A stretch of 15,869 nt of DNA from Saliniplasma sp051745305. GTDB taxonomy: Archaea > Thermoplasmatota > Thermoplasmata > Halarchaeoplasmatales > Halarchaeoplasmataceae. Below, in pieces: positions 14,142 through 15,869 of the stretch. Each line of letters opens with the position of its first letter. The stretch's first letter is position 1. Under the pieces are notes generated by a model. That model did not search any database. It had not been told where the DNA came from and saw only the letters and a list, made by a program, of their open reading frames with translations. A program made the translations under genes and the position numbers. The stretch spans positions 1 through 15,869 of the forward strand of contig JBNJDY010000034.1 in assembly GCA_051745305.1 (NCBI GenBank). Reading direction: 5' to 3'.

Positions 14142-15131
14142 TTACTCTTCTTGTTCTTCATCATTCTTTTCATCTGATTTTTCATTTAATCCATCTTCTT
14201 TTGGTTCTTTTTCATCTTCTGAGCTTTCGTCAGAATCGTCAGTTTCGATACCAAGCTGCTTTAGAAGCTCATCATCTAAAGCGTTTGGATTAAGCTTAGC
14301 TGCAATGCCAAGCATATCTCTTTGTGCCTGTGTTAGTTTGAGTTTGATGGTTTCATCGGTTATTATGTCTGAATTTAAAGCAAGACTGAAAGCGTCATTA
14401 TGAGCTTTCATGATCATTGAACTAATGTTATTCTTAGTTGGATATCCCGCATTGATAGATAAGTTAAAGGCTGCTAAAGCACCTTGTTTTATCTGACCTT
14501 CAAACTCTGAACTATCTATATCTAACACATCTTTTTCATAAAGATTACCGTCTTCATAACTGACTCTCAAGTCTAAACCGACTGTGATCGGTTGAATCTC
14601 TAATCTAGTTAACATTGTAGCTAGGTCTTTTGAAATCTCTTCACCTTCTTTAACTACAACCCTTGTTTTGTTGATTACGACCTTACCGCCTTGAATTGAT
14701 GCAGGTATCCCTGCTTTTTGAAGATCACCAACGATGGGACCTGGTTTGAAAGGTGTATCTCCCTTTTCTACTTTGATATTCTCGGGAGCAGATTCACCAC
14801 CCCTCGCTGGAGCTTTTGTTTTAGTCGCTTCCATTTTTTTGAATAGTTTAAAAGGATTGTAATCAGTAGTGACCAAAGCAGTTTGTCCAGAAATGTAATT
14901 TTTTATTTCTTCTAAATTTTCTCTATCATCAGAAACCTTTTCCAAAGCTTTTTCAATTAATGTATTCCTAGATACAGTAAGATTTACGCTCCCCCTAAGT
15001 TTTTCTCTCATTTGTTGCATCTGTAGGGAGGGAATACCTTCTATATCAACTACCCCTACTACTGGACTATTTTTTAAAAGCTTGGTTAACCGTTCTACTT
15101 CATTTTTCTTCCAAATTGGAATCCCGTCCAT
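14142..15131 (-). CDS. rpl10: Ribosomal protein L10 (archaeal P0)
   Basis: A 329-residue protein that anchors the ribosomal stalk to 23S rRNA and carries P1 dimers. The N-terminal rRNA-binding domain (IPIWKKNEVERLTKLL, VVGVVDIEGIPSLQMQ, LRGSVNLTVSRNTLIEKALE) and the archaeal insert region (about 110-185, including KPGPIVGDLQKAGIPASIQG) are clear. A helical spine follows for P1 binding (about 215-295). The acidic tail ends in EEQEE and shows no copy of the LGxLF end present on P1 in the same operon. The ATG follows the L1 stop by 9 bases, with a GTGAGATGAT-type SD overlapping that stop, indicating translational coupling to L1. Confidence 0.95.
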   Translation of the reverse strand: MDGIPIWKKNEVERLTKLLKNSPVVGVVDIEGIPSLQMQQMREKLRGSVNLTVSRNTLIEKALEKVSDDRENLEEIKNYISGQTALVTTDYNPFKLFKKMEATKTKAPARGGESAPENIKVEKGDTPFKPGPIVGDLQKAGIPASIQGGKVVINKTRVVVKEGEEISKDLATMLTRLEIQPITVGLDLRVSYEDGNLYEKDVLDIDSSEFEGQIKQGALAAFNLSINAGYPTKNNISSMIMKAHNDAFSLALNSDIITDETIKLKLTQAQRDMLGIAAKLNPNALDDELLKQLGIETDDSDESSEDEKEPKEDGLNEKSDEKNDEEQEE

Positions 15132-15140
15132 GTTATCATC

Positions 15141-15779
15141 TCACATTATCCTCACTGCAGGACCCATTGTCGTTTTGACATAGATGCTCTTTATGTTCAT
15201 CTCGCGTCTCTCCAGATTAGTTGTTATACGTCTAATCACGGTGTCTGCATTATCTATTAAGTCTTCAACATCCATACTTTCAGTGCCTATCGGTGCATGG
15301 AACGTCATTCTATCCCTAGATCTTACATGTACTGTATTTTTTAGGGAATTGATCGTATCGTTTATATCCATATTAGGTGTAACTGGAGTTGGCATCTTAC
15401 CCTTTGGTCCGAGTATAGCTCCTAGCTCTCTACCAATAACAGGCATTAATGGTGGTTCTGCTAAAAAGAACTGGTGATCCTCTGCAAGTTTTCTTGCCTC
15501 CCTTTTATCATCTGCAATTTCATCGATTTCTTCAGGTTCTATAATAGTATCTGCAGTGTCTCTAGCGTTCAAAGCTAATTCACCACTTCCAAAAACACCT
15601 ACTTTTATGGTTTTTCCACGTCCATTTGGTAAAACTATTTCCTCATTGATTCTATTATCGGGATTGGAAAGGTCTATATCCCTGAGGTTAATAGCCAACT
15701 CTAGACTTTGATTGAAGTTCCTCTCTGGAGAATCTTCAAGTGCTTTTCTTATGCCGTTGATTATGTTTTCATCTGCCAA
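15141..15779 (-). CDS. rpl1: Ribosomal protein L1
   Basis: A 212-residue protein of the mobile L1 stalk of the large subunit, contacting the E-site tRNA, and in archaea also a translational repressor of its own operon. The opening GIRKALEDSPERNFNQSLEL, the central GRELGAILGPKGKMPTPV and the C-terminal YVKTTMGPAVRIM are diagnostic, and several blocks closely resemble haloarchaeal L1. It starts with TTG, with GGAGGT (15786-15791) six bases upstream, so the rare start may be a deliberate way of keeping expression tunable. A hairpin resembling the L1-binding site covers this SD. It is the first gene of the L1-L10-P1 unit; L11 is not inside the window. Confidence 0.96.
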   Translation of the reverse strand: MADENIINGIRKALEDSPERNFNQSLELAINLRDIDLSNPDNRINEEIVLPNGRGKTIKVGVFGSGELALNARDTADTIIEPEEIDEIADDKREARKLAEDHQFFLAEPPLMPVIGRELGAILGPKGKMPTPVTPNMDINDTINSLKNTVHVRSRDRMTFHAPIGTESMDVEDLIDNADTVIRRITTNLERREMNIKSIYVKTTMGPAVRIM

Positions 15780-15785
15780 GTTAAT

Positions 15786-15821
15786 ACCTCCTGTAGTCCT
15801 GACGGATTATCCTCCTACAGG
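15786..15821 (-). promoter_or_regulatory. Probable L1 autoregulatory hairpin in the operon leader
   Basis: On the reverse strand CCTGTAG (15821-15815) pairs perfectly with CTACAGG (15796-15790). Inside are GA, a short GGA/TCC stem, and a 7-base unpaired GTCAGGA on the 3' side. This stem, asymmetric loop, inner stem order resembles known archaeal L1 targets on mRNA and 23S rRNA. The 3' arm shares two bases with the SD GGAGGT, so L1 binding would block initiation. The call rests on structure and position; L1 feedback on this operon is established in other archaea. Confidence 0.6.
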
Positions 15822-15823
15822 TA

Positions 15824-15865
15824 TTCGCATCACAGGGAGATTCTTTATATATATGTTTTGGTTAT
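15824..15865 (-). promoter_or_regulatory. Promoter of the L1-L10-P1 operon
   Basis: On the reverse strand a strong TATA element (ATATATATAAAG, about 15844-15854) is preceded by an A-rich BRE-like CCAAAAC. Transcription about 25 bases on would begin near 15827, giving a leader of about 47 bases that begins just before the L1 hairpin. This suggests L1-L10-P1 is its own unit here rather than an extension of an L11 operon. Confidence 0.6.
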
Positions 15866-15869
15866 TATG

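Noticed and set aside
1..15869. CRISPR array, insertion sequence, tRNA or rRNA gene
   Set aside because: No regular spaced repeats, transposase-like product, terminal inverted repeats or cloverleaf-like sequence were seen; a tRNA/Rfam scan was not possible here.

Overview
The window looks like chromosomal DNA from an AT-rich euryarchaeon with a fairly acidic proteome, probably related to the haloarchaeal side of Euryarchaeota. The evidence is an archaeal-type L1/L10/P1 ribosomal operon, aIF5A with the (deoxy)hypusine loop, an archaeal FtsZ, a KaiC/RAD55-type ATPase, V4R and roadblock proteins, TATA/BRE-like promoters, and frequent TTG and GTG starts placed behind clear Shine-Dalgarno (SD) sequences. 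L1 and the agmatinase-aIF5A pairing recall haloarchaea. The low GC content suggests a low-GC relative (for example a Methanonatronarchaeia-like lineage) rather than a typical haloarchaeon; this placement is inference.

Layout, left to right. (1) 104-1933: a histone-deacetylase-family amidohydrolase, overlapping by ATGA with a small TumE-like protein that is followed by a TumA/HVO_A0114-type winged-helix protein, giving a probable toxin-antitoxin pair. (2) 2086-8892: eight tightly packed co-directional genes: a PH-like/winged-helix protein, a V4R/winged-helix protein, a KaiC-like ATPase, a roadblock/LC7-like protein, a long coiled-coil protein with two winged-helix-like domains and an internal tandem repeat, two Cys/His-containing paralogues, and a GNAT acetyltransferase. 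No standard che, archaellum or small-GTPase gene is present. I read this as an uncharacterised sensory/signalling module, and it is the most interesting part of the window. (3) 8893-9388: a gap that holds a decayed, frameshifted reverse-strand gene and the promoter of the next gene. (4) 9389-12504: an oligoendopeptidase F-type peptidase, then aIF5A and agmatinase, which are functionally linked through the polyamine-derived modification of aIF5A. (5) 12505-15779, reverse strand: the L1-L10-P1 operon, with a promoter and a probable L1 autoregulatory hairpin in its leader, a terminator-like hairpin after P1, then ftsZ. ftsZ converges on agmatinase with directly abutting stop codons.

The housekeeping parts (translation factor, stalk proteins, FtsZ, peptidase) are ordinary in content. 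The accessory part is the sensor-ATPase-roadblock-scaffold cluster, which combines ligand-binding-like domains, an ATP switch, a dimerisation platform and several winged-helix modules. That is what one would expect of a multi-protein signalling complex whose output is not visible in the window.
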